Source of the DNA: Nostoc edaphicum CCNP1411
GTDB lineage: Bacteria; Cyanobacteriota; Cyanobacteriia; Cyanobacteriales; Nostocaceae
Direction of reading: 5' to 3'
Length of the DNA: 64,000 nucleotides
Assembly: GCF_014023275.1 (NCBI RefSeq)
Contig: NZ_CP054698.1
Span: forward strand, 1,984,001 to 2,048,000
Shown here: piece after piece, positions 1-8,899 of the stretch
Layout of the letters: every line of letters starts with the position of its first letter
Numbering within the stretch: the stretch's first letter is position 1
Position numbers and translations under genes: made by a program
The notes under the pieces: model-generated
Seen by the model: the letters and a program-made list of their open reading frames with translations, nothing else
Databases searched by the model: none
What the model was told of the DNA's origin: nothing

Positions 1-543
1 GAAGCAGTACAGAAATACCGCCAGGGTGAAGGTGTAGATCCTTTAGCGGGTGCAGAAGCCGTAATTAGCCATTTGCTAGTGCGAACCTTTCAAATTCCTT
101 GCGCCCATTCTCCCGCCCTTTTGAGCGAACCTCCACAACCTGATTTATCCCCCCGTTCCGCCGCCGAAGAATTGGGCTATACTTTTTTGCCGTGCGTCCT
201 TGTAGGATTAAGTCGGGCCCCACAATTTATAGTAGAAAAAGGAGCAATCGGGTCGCAGCAAGAAGATATTTGGGTAGATGAAGTGGATGCTGCGATCGCA
301 CCTGCAAATGCTTGTGGTAGTAGTGCTTTACTGAGTTTAAGCCAAAGACGATGCCAAATAATTACAGTAGAAGAAAATAAAACTCTGATAAAAGTTCCTC
401 CCCAACCGTTGGGGATCAAAACTATACAGGTAAACTCATATTTAGAAGCAGTGGGTGTATTAGTGGCACACAAAGCAGGCATCAATCCCTCCGCTCTCCG
501 CCCCAAATTATTACCTTTGCAGTCATTAGTCATTAGTCATTAG
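1..543 (+). CDS. DUF3326 family protein, C-terminal part
   Basis: The frame is open from the first base, so 180 codons of the C-terminus are present and the start lies outside the window. The protein resembles the DUF3326 family, conserved in cyanobacteria and of unknown function. Visible features are a conserved run around APANACGSSALLSL and a C-terminal VGVLVAHKAGINPSALRP segment. The last residues (SLVISH) and the stop codon are encoded by a GTCATTA heptanucleotide repeat, so the natural C-terminus has probably been altered by repeat growth. The family call is from recall of the family's sequence pattern; no function is claimed. Confidence 0.8.
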   Translation, partial: EAVQKYRQGEGVDPLAGAEAVISHLLVRTFQIPCAHSPALLSEPPQPDLSPRSAAEELGYTFLPCVLVGLSRAPQFIVEKGAIGSQQEDIWVDEVDAAIAPANACGSSALLSLSQRRCQIITVEENKTLIKVPPQPLGIKTIQVNSYLEAVGVLVAHKAGINPSALRPKLLPLQSLVISH

Positions 544-549
544 TCGTTT

Positions 550-623
550 GTTATTCTCCCCTGCCCCCTGCCCCCTGCTCCCCTGCCCCCCTGCCCCCCT
601 GCTCCCTGCCCCCTGCTCCCCTT
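550..623. repeat. C-rich heptanucleotide tandem repeat
   Basis: Degenerate repeats of the type CCCCTGC / CCCCTGCT fill the gap between the DUF3326 gene and the next gene. This is a short tandemly repeated repetitive (STRR) tract of the kind common in Nostocales. It ends about ten bases before the GTG proposed as the start of the CPBP gene, leaving no room for an obvious promoter. Confidence 0.8.
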
Positions 624-631
624 AAAAACCC

Positions 632-1228
632 GTGGTTGAACAACAAAAGCAAGAGCCAGAAATTCCATACCTGACGCGCATCCAAGTACTTGGAGCGATG
701 GGAGCGACTGCAATCATTTTGTTGATAGTCGCCAAACTTTCGTTATACTTTGGCAACTTTTCTCTATTTTTTTGGGATTTGAACCAAAGAGAGTTGCTTT
801 TAGGTGTAGGATTGGGATTCCTCATCACCGCGTTAAGTGGCTTAACTTATCGCCTTTGGACTGCCTATCGTAAAAGTGCAGATTATTACCTAGAAGTAGT
901 ACTAAAACCTTTAGCTTTACCAGACTTAATTTGGCTGGGGTTGCTACCAGGCTTGAGTGAAGAATTATTATTTAGAGGTGTGATGCTGCCAGCTTTAGGC
1001 TCTGATTTTACAGCTGTAATTGTATCCAGTCTTTGCTTTGGTATCTTGCATCTTAGCGGTTCCCAACAATGGCCCTATGTGATTTGGGCAACGATTGTCG
1101 GGATGATATTGGCATATAGCACCCTGGTCACGGGCAACTTATTGGTACCGATTGTCGCTCACATTATTACTAATTGGACTTCTAGCTATTTCTGGAAAAT
1201 GTGGCAATTGTCGGCAATCAAAAAATAA
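632..1228 (+). CDS. CPBP family intramembrane glutamic endopeptidase
   Basis: A membrane protein of 198 residues with the CPBP (Abi/CAAX protease-like) signature: EELLFRG at about residues 110-116, FGILHL near 137 and HIITNW near 182, supplying the Glu/His/Asn residues of the family's active site. About five hydrophobic segments are visible. The family cleaves or modifies membrane substrates; in cyanobacteria the substrate is unknown. The start is a GTG at 632 directly after a repeat tract with no clear ribosome binding site; an ATG at 701 would give a shorter protein that still keeps the catalytic core. The gene stands alone. Confidence 0.85.
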   Translation: MVEQQKQEPEIPYLTRIQVLGAMGATAIILLIVAKLSLYFGNFSLFFWDLNQRELLLGVGLGFLITALSGLTYRLWTAYRKSADYYLEVVLKPLALPDLIWLGLLPGLSEELLFRGVMLPALGSDFTAVIVSSLCFGILHLSGSQQWPYVIWATIVGMILAYSTLVTGNLLVPIVAHIITNWTSSYFWKMWQLSAIKK

Positions 1229-1272
1229 ATGGCTCTAAATATAGCGCTTCCAAAGACTGCTGTACCCTCTTC

Positions 1273-1378
1273 AATTACGAATTACGTTAGCGTAGCGGTA
1301 GCGAGTCCGCAATAGCGAAGCGTTAGCGACGCAGGAGCGTCGCGTCATTACGAATTACGAATTACGAATTAGTAATTA
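1273..1378. repeat. Composite repeat: ATTACGA heptads around a TAGCG-type element
   Basis: AATTACG heptads flank a GC-rich core built of TTAGCGTAGCGGTAGCGAGT and GCGTTAGCGACGCAGGAGCG motifs that can fold on themselves. Similar cores occur near 13.15, 36.65, 49.13, 50.83 and 53.16 kb, so this is a dispersed family. The region holds no coding potential. Confidence 0.75.
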
Positions 1379-1550
1379 TTTGGTCACATTGGATAACATC
1401 AGAAATTGATAACTGGTCTAACTTATTGTTGTAGCTGGGCAAAAGTTCAACTTTTTTTACTTTTTAGTTAGCCAACTGTGCGCTGCAATGCTTCGATACG
1501 TCCATGAGGGCGCAGTGCTGCACCGGACTATTAACCAGGAGACTACAGCA

Positions 1551-2171
1551 ATGATGAAAGCTGAAGATATCATGACCAAAGAGGTAGTTACCATTCGCGG
1601 TTCGGCAACTGTTGCTGAAGCGGTGGGGCTGATGAAAGATAAAGGATTGCGGGCGCTGGTTGTGGATCGCCGCTATGACAATGATGCTTATGGTATTGTC
1701 ACAGAAACGGATATTGTCTATAAGATCACAGCCTATGGTAAAGACCCAAAGCAAGTACGGGTTTATGAAATTATGAGCAAGCCCTGCATTGTGGTCAATC
1801 CTGATTTGGGTGTGGAATATGTAGCACGGTTATTTGCTAACACTGGTATTCATCGCGCACCTGTGATTCAAGGCAAGCTGCTGGGCATCATCTCAATTAC
1901 CGACATTTTGACCAAAAGCGACTTTGTAGAAGCGCCAAGAGCGTTACTGCTGGAAGAGAGAATTAAAAAAGCAATTGATCAGGCTCGTGCTATTTGCACC
2001 GAACAAGGTGCTTATTCTAAACCCTGTGCAGTCGCCTGGGATGAAGTAGAAGAACTCCAAGCAGAAGCAGCTCATCAGAAATCTGAGGGTATGGTATCAG
2101 CCAAAGTCTCTTTTGAAGAATACTGCAAGGAAAATCCAGATGCACCCGAATGCCGAAATTATCACCCGTAA
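1551..2171 (+). CDS. Tandem CBS-domain protein
   Basis: A 206-residue protein dominated by a CBS pair: the first domain begins at MTKEVVTIRG and the second at IMSKPCIVVNPDLG. CBS pairs bind adenosyl ligands and act as energy or nucleotide sensors. The C-terminal 70 residues contain four cysteines (CTEQ, KPCAVAW, YCKENPD, PECR) and form a small extra module. I chose the ATG at 1551, preceded by the purine-rich CCAGGAGAC at 1535-1543; an upstream in-frame ATG at 1488 would add a sequence with no resemblance to the family. It lacks a catalytic or transport domain, so it is a stand-alone regulator of unknown partner. Confidence 0.85.
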   Translation: MMKAEDIMTKEVVTIRGSATVAEAVGLMKDKGLRALVVDRRYDNDAYGIVTETDIVYKITAYGKDPKQVRVYEIMSKPCIVVNPDLGVEYVARLFANTGIHRAPVIQGKLLGIISITDILTKSDFVEAPRALLLEERIKKAIDQARAICTEQGAYSKPCAVAWDEVEELQAEAAHQKSEGMVSAKVSFEEYCKENPDAPECRNYHP

Positions 2172-2207
2172 TTGAGGTGGGGGGATGAGGGAGACGAGGG
2201 GGACGGC

Positions 2208-2319
2208 AATACGGTTCGGTTAAACCAGGCTTTTTGATGAAAATTTTAGATCACAAAGACGCGATAATTTATCACAAAGACGCGATGAATCGCGTCTTTT
2301 GCCTTAACCAAACCGTATT
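2208..2319. mobile_element. MITE, AATAC...GTATT family, copy 1
   Basis: The ends AATACGGTTCGGTTAA and TTAACCAAACCGTATT are near-perfect inverted repeats (one mismatch in 16). The interior carries the palindrome GACGCGATGAATCGCGTC that marks the family. No protein is encoded. The 12 bases on either side do not match, unlike the copies at 10.7 and 48.2 kb, so this insertion is older or its target duplication has decayed. Confidence 0.75.
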
Positions 2320-2371
2320 GCGACAAGGGGGACAAGGTAAAATTGCCTCTGATTTCCCCGTGTCTCTCAAT

Positions 2372-3547
2372 TTACCGTTTCGCAACTCGCATCAATAAGA
2401 ATAAACCTATTCCCAAAAAAGCAAAGTTGGGCAACCAAGCTCCCATAAAGGGAGAGAGGACACCGGCTTGTGCGATCGCACCACTAATAAAGAAAATTAA
2501 GTAGTACGAAAAAATTACTACGACGCTAATCCCAAAGCTGGTACCTCTTCCAGTCCGCTGGGGTATGCTTCCCATCGCTGCGCCTACCAAGCCAAAAACT
2601 ACACAGACAAAGGGTAAAGAGATTTTTTGTTGAATTCGCACTTGGAGTTTACGAATTTTTTGGCGATCGCCACCAAGATATTCTACTTCTAGTTGATCTA
2701 GTGCTTCAGAAATATTCATTTCACCATAGTCTCGGCTTTTTTCTGCCAGACTTAACGGCGTGCGCGGTAGTTGCAATTGTTGCTGTTCAAATCTAACGAT
2801 GTTGCGATAGGAGCGATCGGCAGCGACAAAATAGATCGTGCCGTTGTAAAAATCCCAGACATTTTGAGAAGGATTCCACTGGGCAGATTCAGATACCAAA
2901 ATTTGATTCAGACCTTTTGTTGAGCGATCTATAATCGTCAAACCTGTCATACGCTTACCATCAAATTGGTCGGCGTAAAACAAGCGTGTCAATATCCTAC
3001 TCCTTGAACCATCTGGCTGGACAACATCCTGGTATTCAGGATAGAAAATATTTTGCTGTTTAAAAGTTGGTTTGTCTGATTTAAGAGCTTTCTCTAAAGT
3101 CATCGCCGCTTGGTAATTTGCTGCTGGCGCAATCTGTTCGTTAAACACAAACGTCATTCCTGTGACTAAAAGACTCAACATCACAGCAGTTAGCACCATG
3201 CGATAAACACTCACCCCACAACCACGCAGGGCAATTAATTCGCTCTCGCTAGAAAGACGACTGTAGGTCATCAAAGTAGCCAGCAGCGTAGACATGGGAA
3301 AAGCTAAAACGATAAAGTTGGGAAACTTTAACAAAAAAACTTGAATAGCAATATCTATGGGTAGCCCAGATTCTACGATTTTTCTGACCAGATCAAATAC
3401 AGCATCAATAGTGACGCCAATTGATGAAAAAGCTCCGACACCAAAGAAAAACGGCGCTAACAATTCGCTGGCAAGATAGCGATCCATGATCGTAAAAGGC
3501 AACAGCGAATGGAGACTGTAAAAAGACGTGAACTTCTTTGATATCAT
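2372..3547 (-). CDS. LptF/LptG family permease (YjgP/YjgQ)
   Basis: A permease of the LptB2FG transporter, which extracts lipopolysaccharide from the inner membrane and passes it to the periplasmic bridge. The 391 residues show the family layout: two or three N-terminal membrane helices (from LLAPFFFGVG), a central periplasmic jellyroll-like domain from about residue 130 to 290, and C-terminal helices from SLPFVCVVFG onward. The start may be the internal ATG at 3487 (MDRYLASELL), which matches the usual N-terminus better than the first ATG. Most cyanobacteria carry one such gene, so calling it F or G is arbitrary. It follows lptB and lptA on the same strand. Confidence 0.88.
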   Translation of the reverse strand: MISKKFTSFYSLHSLLPFTIMDRYLASELLAPFFFGVGAFSSIGVTIDAVFDLVRKIVESGLPIDIAIQVFLLKFPNFIVLAFPMSTLLATLMTYSRLSSESELIALRGCGVSVYRMVLTAVMLSLLVTGMTFVFNEQIAPAANYQAAMTLEKALKSDKPTFKQQNIFYPEYQDVVQPDGSRSRILTRLFYADQFDGKRMTGLTIIDRSTKGLNQILVSESAQWNPSQNVWDFYNGTIYFVAADRSYRNIVRFEQQQLQLPRTPLSLAEKSRDYGEMNISEALDQLEVEYLGGDRQKIRKLQVRIQQKISLPFVCVVFGLVGAAMGSIPQRTGRGTSFGISVVVIFSYYLIFFISGAIAQAGVLSPFMGAWLPNFAFLGIGLFLLMRVAKR

Positions 3548-3713
3548 AAGCTGGTTTAACAGTTAAATATTGGCAACCCTGGTGAAGCAAAGTATATCTA
3601 CTGTATTTAGTATCAAAATTTAATTTTAAATAGCAAAAAATTAACTAATAAATTCATGTTTAAGAATAAAAATCAAAATAACCTTTGAAATTATTAATTA
3701 AATAATTGTTAAT

Positions 3714-4442
3714 TTAGACTTGAAAATTATCCCCTAAATAATATTGCCGCACGAGGGGGTTACCGTAGAGTTCGTCAGCACCACCAAAAGCGAGGATTTG
3801 TCCCTCGCGCATGATGTAGGCGCGATCGGTGATGGCCAGGGTTTCGCGGACATTATGATCTGTAATTAAGATTCCCATGCCGCGATCGCGCAATTGTGCC
3901 ACAATTTGCTGAATTTCTGAAACTGCGATCGGATCAACTCCTGCAAATGGTTCATCCAAAAGTAAAAATTTTGGCCCTTCTTGCCCAGCCGCTAAAGACC
4001 TTGCTAATTCAGTCCGTCGTCGCTCACCACCAGAAAGTTGAATGCCCTTGCTATTGGCTAATTTTTCCAACCGAAACTCCCGCAGTAAAGTTGTGAGTCG
4101 TCTTGACCACTCCCATCGTGGCACATTCGTTTGCTCTAGCACCAACAGAATATTATCCTGTACCGAGAGTTGACGAAAAACACTTGGTTCTTGTGCTAAA
4201 TAACCAATACCCAATCGTGCCCTTTTATGCATTGGCATTCCCGTAACATCCAGATTACCTAGCCAGACTTTTCCTTGATTAGGTTTTTCTAGACCTGTAG
4301 CAATGTAAAAGGTCGTTGTTTTACCAGCCCCATTGGGACCTAGCAAACCAACGATTTCGCCCTGAGCAACAGAAAGGTTTACACGATTGACAATTACTCG
4401 CTTACCGTAAGATTTGTGAATATTCTCTAAAACAATTTTCAC
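3714..4442 (-). CDS. lptB: LPS export ABC transporter ATPase LptB
   Basis: The cytoplasmic ATPase of the LPS export system; hydrolysis drives extraction of LPS by the LptF/G permease. All ABC motifs are intact: Walker A GPNGAGKTT (residues about 34-42), the signature LSGGERRR, Walker B FLLLDEPFAG and the switch histidine in ITDHNVRET. The 242-residue length is normal for LptB, and the DHNVRE motif is typical of it. It starts 30 bases after the lptA-like gene, in the same transcription unit, with the permease 166 bases downstream. Confidence 0.93.
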   Translation of the reverse strand: MKIVLENIHKSYGKRVIVNRVNLSVAQGEIVGLLGPNGAGKTTTFYIATGLEKPNQGKVWLGNLDVTGMPMHKRARLGIGYLAQEPSVFRQLSVQDNILLVLEQTNVPRWEWSRRLTTLLREFRLEKLANSKGIQLSGGERRRTELARSLAAGQEGPKFLLLDEPFAGVDPIAVSEIQQIVAQLRDRGMGILITDHNVRETLAITDRAYIMREGQILAFGGADELYGNPLVRQYYLGDNFQV

Positions 4443-4472
4443 GCTGGAGGCACCCTTTCTTGGTGGTAAATG

Positions 4473-4970
4473 CTAATTAGAAGGCTTGAATGCTGGTGTC
4501 TGTGGGGCAGGTGCCGCAGTTTGTGCATTATTCTCTGATTCCTGAATCATGTAGATGGACTCTACCTGACGGTTGGATTGAGGTAGAGCGACAAATCGCC
4601 CTTCATCAATTAAATAGGTTACCTTCTCTGCCCGAATACTATTACCACCCTGTTGCAAAATATAGACGTTACCCGTGAAATCAATTCGGCGTTCTTTACT
4701 AAAATACTGCGCTTGGGCAGATGTTGCTTGAAGTTGGCGAGAAGGATACAACATTTGCACATTACCGCGAGCGGTGATTACTTGGTTTTTGGCGTCATAT
4801 TCTTGCACATCAGCACGGATAGTCAAAGGGCGATTTGCTTCAGATGTTTGTGCAGTAGCAGTTTGCAGTTGGGTAGGGAATGTAAAAGCGCCCAAGAGTG
4901 CAGCTGGCAGCATTAAAGCTAATCCAAAGCGACGCATTTGTGATATGGGCAATTGATAGCAGGGCATCAT
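4473..4970 (-). CDS. lptA: LptA/OstA-like periplasmic LPS-binding protein
   Basis: A 165-residue exported protein with an N-terminal signal (MRRFGLALMLPAALLGAF followed by a cleavage region near ATAQT) and an OstA/LptA fold signature: alternating segments such as DVQEYDAKNQVITARGNVQM and YFSKERRIDFTGNVYI. LptA forms the periplasmic bridge carrying LPS to the outer membrane. The C-terminal tail is Ala/Pro/Gln-rich and probably disordered. The start is either the first ATG (4970) or the one at 4937, which gives a more ordinary signal peptide. It heads the lptA-lptB-lptF/G cluster, which supports the assignment. Confidence 0.82.
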   Translation of the reverse strand: MMPCYQLPISQMRRFGLALMLPAALLGAFTFPTQLQTATAQTSEANRPLTIRADVQEYDAKNQVITARGNVQMLYPSRQLQATSAQAQYFSKERRIDFTGNVYILQQGGNSIRAEKVTYLIDEGRFVALPQSNRQVESIYMIQESENNAQTAAPAPQTPAFKPSN

Positions 4971-5136
4971 AGGAGTTTGGGATTCAGGATTGCAGCTTGT
5001 ATTCTAATTATCTCAAGTACTTTATCCAGATATGAAATATACAATCTGGAGTGATTTACGATAACTACTGGCTGAAATAGTGACGCTACCCCCAACCTCA
5101 AGGTTTCAGGTAATTGGTATCTGAGTAAAAATGATG

Positions 5137-5162
5137 TAGGCAGAATTCATGAATTCTGCCTA
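5137..5162. repeat. Perfect 26-bp palindrome downstream of the DUF309 gene
   Basis: TAGGCAGAATTC at 5137-5148 is followed, after the central AT, by its reverse complement. It lies 40 bases past the stop of the DUF309 gene (minus strand) and upstream of lptA. There is no T-run after it on either strand, so termination is possible but unproven; it resembles the ATTCATGAAT-centred palindrome within the repeat at 10.63 kb. Confidence 0.7.
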
Positions 5163-5203
5163 GCAAGGATTTGGGGCGACGCATAACTAATTTCATCAGA
5201 AGT

Positions 5204-5596
5204 CTAATCAGTAGTCAGCACAATTTTAGGTAAAGATAAGATTTGATCTTTTCCCAAATCGCCAGATGTAATCTTATCTGGCCCTATTTGTTGTAATGTC
5301 GTCAACAATGCTGCGCTCTGACTCAATAGTTCATCTACATCAACGCCACCGTAACTAGATGGGTAACGCCGTAGGCGATTGCCGCCTTCTCCCAATAGAA
5401 TAACTGCACCTCGCCAGTTCCGATTCTCCAAATGATATAGGGCTACAGAAATTTGGAGAATACCTTGATAAAAAGTTTTTTCTGGTTCGCTGGCTTCAAT
5501 CCACAAAGCCTCTAAAGTGTCATGACAGGCGTAGAACTGACCAGAATTGAACTGTTCTATGCCTTGCCAAAACTCTTGGGGGATGGTTTCGCTCAT
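5204..5596 (-). CDS. DUF309 domain protein
   Basis: A 130-residue DUF309 protein; the family signature is the FYACHDTLEALW and FYQGILQISVALYHLENRNWRGA segments with conserved histidines. The family is helical and of unknown biochemical role. The start codon overlaps the stop of ftrC in an ATGA, so the two are translationally coupled. Coupling to a ferredoxin:thioredoxin reductase subunit suggests co-expression, not necessarily a joint function. Confidence 0.85.
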   Translation of the reverse strand: MSETIPQEFWQGIEQFNSGQFYACHDTLEALWIEASEPEKTFYQGILQISVALYHLENRNWRGAVILLGEGGNRLRRYPSSYGGVDVDELLSQSAALLTTLQQIGPDKITSGDLGKDQILSLPKIVLTTD

Positions 5597-5967
5597 CCCA
5601 TACTGTCTCGTACTTCTTTAATTGTTTCGAGAGAGATGTCTTGTTTGTCTCCAGCAAACTCGTTGTCAGAGGTAAGGAACAACATACAATGGCACTCTTT
5701 GCGTTCTCTCATTGGCACACAGGGACAGTTCCAATACGTGGCATGGACTTCAGCCTCTTTATCTTCATAATGGCGACAGGGACATAAAGGCGCACCTAGT
5801 TCGTCTTTATGTTTGGCTAGCCCTTCAATCACAACTGCGGTAACAGAAGGTTCAGAACAGAAGTATGTTCCAGTCCGCTTGGCGTATTGTTCGGAAAAAT
5901 GCCGCATTGCCTCTAGGCTTTTATCGCTGGATTTTGTGTTATGTTCTGATGTGATCATGTCGCTCAT
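5593..5967 (-). CDS. ftrC: Ferredoxin:thioredoxin reductase, catalytic beta chain
   Basis: The catalytic subunit of ferredoxin:thioredoxin reductase, which passes electrons from photosynthetic ferredoxin to thioredoxin and so switches Calvin-cycle and other enzymes on in the light. The [4Fe-4S] cluster and active disulfide cysteines are all present in the order FCSEP, CPCRHY, CPCVPM, CHCMLF. The 124-residue length is normal with a short N-terminal extension. It is cytoplasmic and partners with FtrV, not encoded here. Its stop codon overlaps the start of the DUF309 gene. Confidence 0.95.
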   Translation of the reverse strand: MSDMITSEHNTKSSDKSLEAMRHFSEQYAKRTGTYFCSEPSVTAVVIEGLAKHKDELGAPLCPCRHYEDKEAEVHATYWNCPCVPMRERKECHCMLFLTSDNEFAGDKQDISLETIKEVRDSMG

Positions 5968-6395
5968 AATTTAAATATTTCTTTGCATTGTACCTCAGCC
6001 TCATGTGAGGATTACTGGGTGGATTTCCCCAACCTTGCTTGTTCAAAGGCTGATATGTCCGGTGGGCTGGGATCAGATAAAATCTAGGAAATCACAGAAG
6101 CTTACTTCTAAGCTAATCAAAATTCAAATTACATCTTGAGGCAGAATTTAAAAGTCAAGAGGTTGATTTATTCTCACCAAAAAACGATGCTGTGACGCAT
6201 CTAAGGGTAGATACGGAGTGCGCCCCTTCCCCAAGCTTTTGTATTATTTACTTGATTTATTCATTGTACTGAGTTTTATTTATCATAACTTTATAATATT
6301 TTATCAAAAAAATCATTAAAAGAACTTGTCTATTTTGCTACCTAGTGTAAACTTTGATGTGTTTCATAAAACAAGAGTTACAACTTTTACTATTT
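5968..6395. other. Intergenic region between ftrC and the PEP-CTERM gene
   Basis: About 430 bases, AT-rich toward the right, with no gene I can support. It must hold the divergent promoters of ftrC and of the PEP-CTERM gene, but I see no convincing conserved operator. An open frame entering from 6354 is upstream extension of the PEP-CTERM gene, not a separate gene. Confidence 0.5.
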
Positions 6396-7052
6396 ATGAC
6401 CACTTCAATCATTGCGAAAAAGTTATCGACTGCTGCGATCGGAGCAACAATCATTGTTTTGGGAATAGGAGCAGTAGCACAAGCAGCTGTTTTAACATTT
6501 GATGATATAGCGCCTATTCCAGATTTCACTCTAATTCCTAACGGCTACGGTGGATTTAATTGGGATAATTTTTACTACACGAATGGCTCGAATGCTATCT
6601 CACGTACAGGTTATGACAATGGCAGAGTGTCAGGAGACTACGTTGCTTTCAACGGGTTTGGAAACCCAGCCCTAGTCAGTGATGGTGTTTTTGACTTCAA
6701 CAGTGCCTATTTAACAGCTGCTTGGAATGATGGTCTTTCGGTTACTGTAGAAGGTTTAAATAGCGGTGCAACCCTGTATTCAAAAACTGTGGTTGTAGAT
6801 ACGACACAGCCAACTTTAGTTAATTTTGATTATTTTGGTGTTGATGAATTAAGGTTTACGTCCTTTGGTGGAGTTGAGCCAGATTATCTTGTAGAGACGG
6901 GTGGTGCCGGGACACAGTTTGCGCTAGATAACTTTACCTTTAATGAAAAAGCTACATCTGTTCCCGAACCTACATTGCTACCAGCACTACTAGCAATCGG
7001 GGCTTTAAATGCTGGTTTGGTATTAAGACGTAAACAGCTAAAGCAAAGTTAA
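6396..7052 (+). CDS. PEP-CTERM sorting domain protein
   Basis: A 218-residue secreted protein. It begins with a signal peptide (hydrophobic AAIGATIIVLGIGAVAQA, cleavage after AQA) and ends with VPEP followed by a hydrophobic helix and the basic tail LRRKQLKQS, the PEP-CTERM tripartite signal that in other bacteria is processed by exosortase. The body is rich in Gly, Asn, Asp and aromatic residues (FDDIAP, YGGFNWDNFYY, DYVAFNGFG) and is predicted to be beta-rich, as in many surface proteins linked to biofilm or sheath. I chose the ATG at 6396 because it begins a proper signal peptide; the ATG at 6354 adds 14 residues without a better ribosome site. Confidence 0.85.
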   Translation: MTTSIIAKKLSTAAIGATIIVLGIGAVAQAAVLTFDDIAPIPDFTLIPNGYGGFNWDNFYYTNGSNAISRTGYDNGRVSGDYVAFNGFGNPALVSDGVFDFNSAYLTAAWNDGLSVTVEGLNSGATLYSKTVVVDTTQPTLVNFDYFGVDELRFTSFGGVEPDYLVETGGAGTQFALDNFTFNEKATSVPEPTLLPALLAIGALNAGLVLRRKQLKQS

Positions 7053-7083
7053 CTCAAACTTTGCCAGAATGCCTAGAAGTTGT

Positions 7084-7158
7084 GGCTATACGAACAAAAC
7101 CCACCTCCGTGGGCTAAAAGCTTTACAATCTGTAAAGGTAGGCTTTGTTCGTATAGCC
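7084..7158. repeat. Palindromic repeat with 15-bp inverted ends
   Basis: GGCTATACGAACAAA (7084-7098) and TTTGTTCGTATAGCC (7144-7158) are perfect inverted repeats enclosing CCCACCTCCGTGGG, itself a small hairpin. It sits 30 bases after the PEP-CTERM stop and 35 bases past the end of the convergent DUF58 gene, so as RNA it could act as a shared terminator, though it is more likely a dispersed repeat. Confidence 0.8.
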
Positions 7159-7192
7159 CTTCTAGAGTGTAGTTTTTCGGTGAAGGTATCGA

Positions 7193-8356
7193 TCAATACG
7201 AATGTAATGTTTTTTGTAGCTGGGGTTGCAGAGGGCGATCGCTTTCCAAAACTATACCAGGATGCTCCCAATTGATTACTTCTTGTTCTGCTGGTGAGGA
7301 AATATTTGGCCACAAAACCCAGCGGCTACCTTGAGGAAGAGTAGAGAGACTCAGGGGGTTTTGAGTCAGCCAAATCAAGGAGCAGCTTTTAGGAACTACT
7401 GGACTAGCATCTTCTAGGGCGGTTGTTGCTGCTAAGGTTTCTAGTACAAAGCGATCGCCTTTTATTAAATTTGTGGATGCTGTCCATAGTTGCACCTGTA
7501 ATTGCTGTCGCTGTGCATAAAAATACAGTGATGCTGCGGCAATTACTGCTTGTTCAAAGTTTTCTTCTTCCCAATTGCTAGCGCTGTCAAGGGCAATAAC
7601 TATTTCTTGTCCACCTGTCACCATTTCTAACTCCCGCACCCTTAATTCCCCATAGCGGGCGCTAGTCCGCCAGTGAATCAGACGAGTCGGATCTCCAACG
7701 CGGTAAGGACGCAGCGATCGCACCAACCCCGTTGTCGCTGTCTGCAAGGGTCTGCCACGAGGATCGCCCCTTTTGCTCTCTTCTTGCCCCATTTCATCTA
7801 CTAAGGGACAGGTAGACAAAGGTAAGACTGTGGGATAGACGATCGCTGTGGCTGCACAATCACGTTGACGGCGACACCAGAACAATCCTAAAGGCGCACC
7901 AGAACCCAGTTCGACTGTGTGCCAGCGATAAACGCCCCGGCGCTGGGTAGGGTGGTAATATACCCAACGGTAACTGCCTTGACTAGGAATTGTTTCTATC
8001 GCTTTTTGTATTGATTTCCCTAAAACGAAAGGCAGCATATCCTCGACTTGCAACAAAGTTACAGGCTGCTGTGTCTGATTGCGGATTTCTAACTCGACAG
8101 TCAGATCATCGCCTGCTGACACAGGTTGCATAGGACGGCGAGTGATGGATAGACCGGTGAGCGATCGCGGCGGTAAAATGGCTGCTACACCCAAAAGGGC
8201 AAAACTGATGCCGCTAATGGCATACAGCCAACCAGCCATCGTATTTACACCTGCCCCAAAAAAACAAATCGCCGTTGCTGCTAGTACCCAACCGCCGTAT
8301 GCAGGGGCACTGGCGCGGGTTTCTAACCAATTGGTGATGGGTTTGATGATTTTCAT
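7193..8356 (-). CDS. DUF58 domain protein
   Basis: A 387-residue membrane-anchored protein with two N-terminal hydrophobic helices (about residues 18-65) and a DUF58 core around GDPTRLIHWRTSARYGELRVREL, the family's diagnostic motif. DUF58 proteins adopt a von Willebrand A-like fold and normally work with a MoxR AAA+ ATPase, a DUF4350 protein and a transglutaminase-like protein. The MoxR and DUF4350 genes are in this window but 18 kb away (25.4-27.5 kb), so the module is split here. The C-terminus is ordinary and the start ATG at 8356 precedes the first helix directly. Confidence 0.85.
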   Translation of the reverse strand: MKIIKPITNWLETRASAPAYGGWVLAATAICFFGAGVNTMAGWLYAISGISFALLGVAAILPPRSLTGLSITRRPMQPVSAGDDLTVELEIRNQTQQPVTLLQVEDMLPFVLGKSIQKAIETIPSQGSYRWVYYHPTQRRGVYRWHTVELGSGAPLGLFWCRRQRDCAATAIVYPTVLPLSTCPLVDEMGQEESKRGDPRGRPLQTATTGLVRSLRPYRVGDPTRLIHWRTSARYGELRVRELEMVTGGQEIVIALDSASNWEEENFEQAVIAAASLYFYAQRQQLQVQLWTASTNLIKGDRFVLETLAATTALEDASPVVPKSCSLIWLTQNPLSLSTLPQGSRWVLWPNISSPAEQEVINWEHPGIVLESDRPLQPQLQKTLHSY

Positions 8357-8424
8357 GTTTCTTTTTTAACCCAACGCCACTCGTAATTCACAGTATTTCA
8401 GGGGTTTACTAAAAAATCCATAAT

Positions 8425-8470
8425 AGTCATTTGTCATTGGTCATTAGTCATTAGTTATTGGTCATTGGTT
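8425..8470. repeat. TCATTAG/TCATTGG heptad repeat
   Basis: Heptads such as GTCATTTGTCATTGGTCATT repeat about six times. A complementary tract (CAATGACAAATGACAAATGA) lies at about 8798-8820, so the two bracket the 8.5-8.8 kb non-coding region as long-range inverted repeats. Confidence 0.7.
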
Positions 8471-8538
8471 AGGACTAAGAAAAGCCCAAAGGTTTGTTTA
8501 GCCTGATTATCACCTCGTTCCTAGCCTTAATACCTACG

Positions 8539-8654
8539 GTGTACACACAAGTCCTTCTCACCCCCTCTAACTCCCCCTTGCCAAGGGGGAGAACCGGATT
8601 TTTCCCCCCTTTGCAAGGGGGGATTAAGGGGGGTAATTCGACTTGTGTGTACAC
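8539..8654. mobile_element. MITE-like element with 15-bp inverted ends
   Basis: GTGTACACACAAGTC (8539-8553) and GACTTGTGTGTACAC (8640-8654) are perfect inverted repeats. The interior is the widespread cyanobacterial CCCCCTTGCCAAGGGGG type hairpin sequence. No open frame. I see no clear target duplication. The surrounding stretch from 8357 to 8899 holds no gene otherwise. Confidence 0.7.
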
Positions 8655-8899
8655 GGTTAGGACTTAAGACTGGGAATGTCTTCCGAAAGGGCTACTGCCT
8701 ATCGTCAACGAAGAGAAGGCAGAGCCGTTTCTCAGGCTCCAGGCTAGGAACCATTGAGAGCAAAGGCTGTGTCGTGTCTTAACCTAGTGCCATTTGACCA
8801 ATGACAAATGACAAATGACTCCGCACAACGGTTTGATTTGACCAGGACTGATACGCTGTTAATTAAGGCAAAACTTCTATTAGACAAATTGCAAAATCA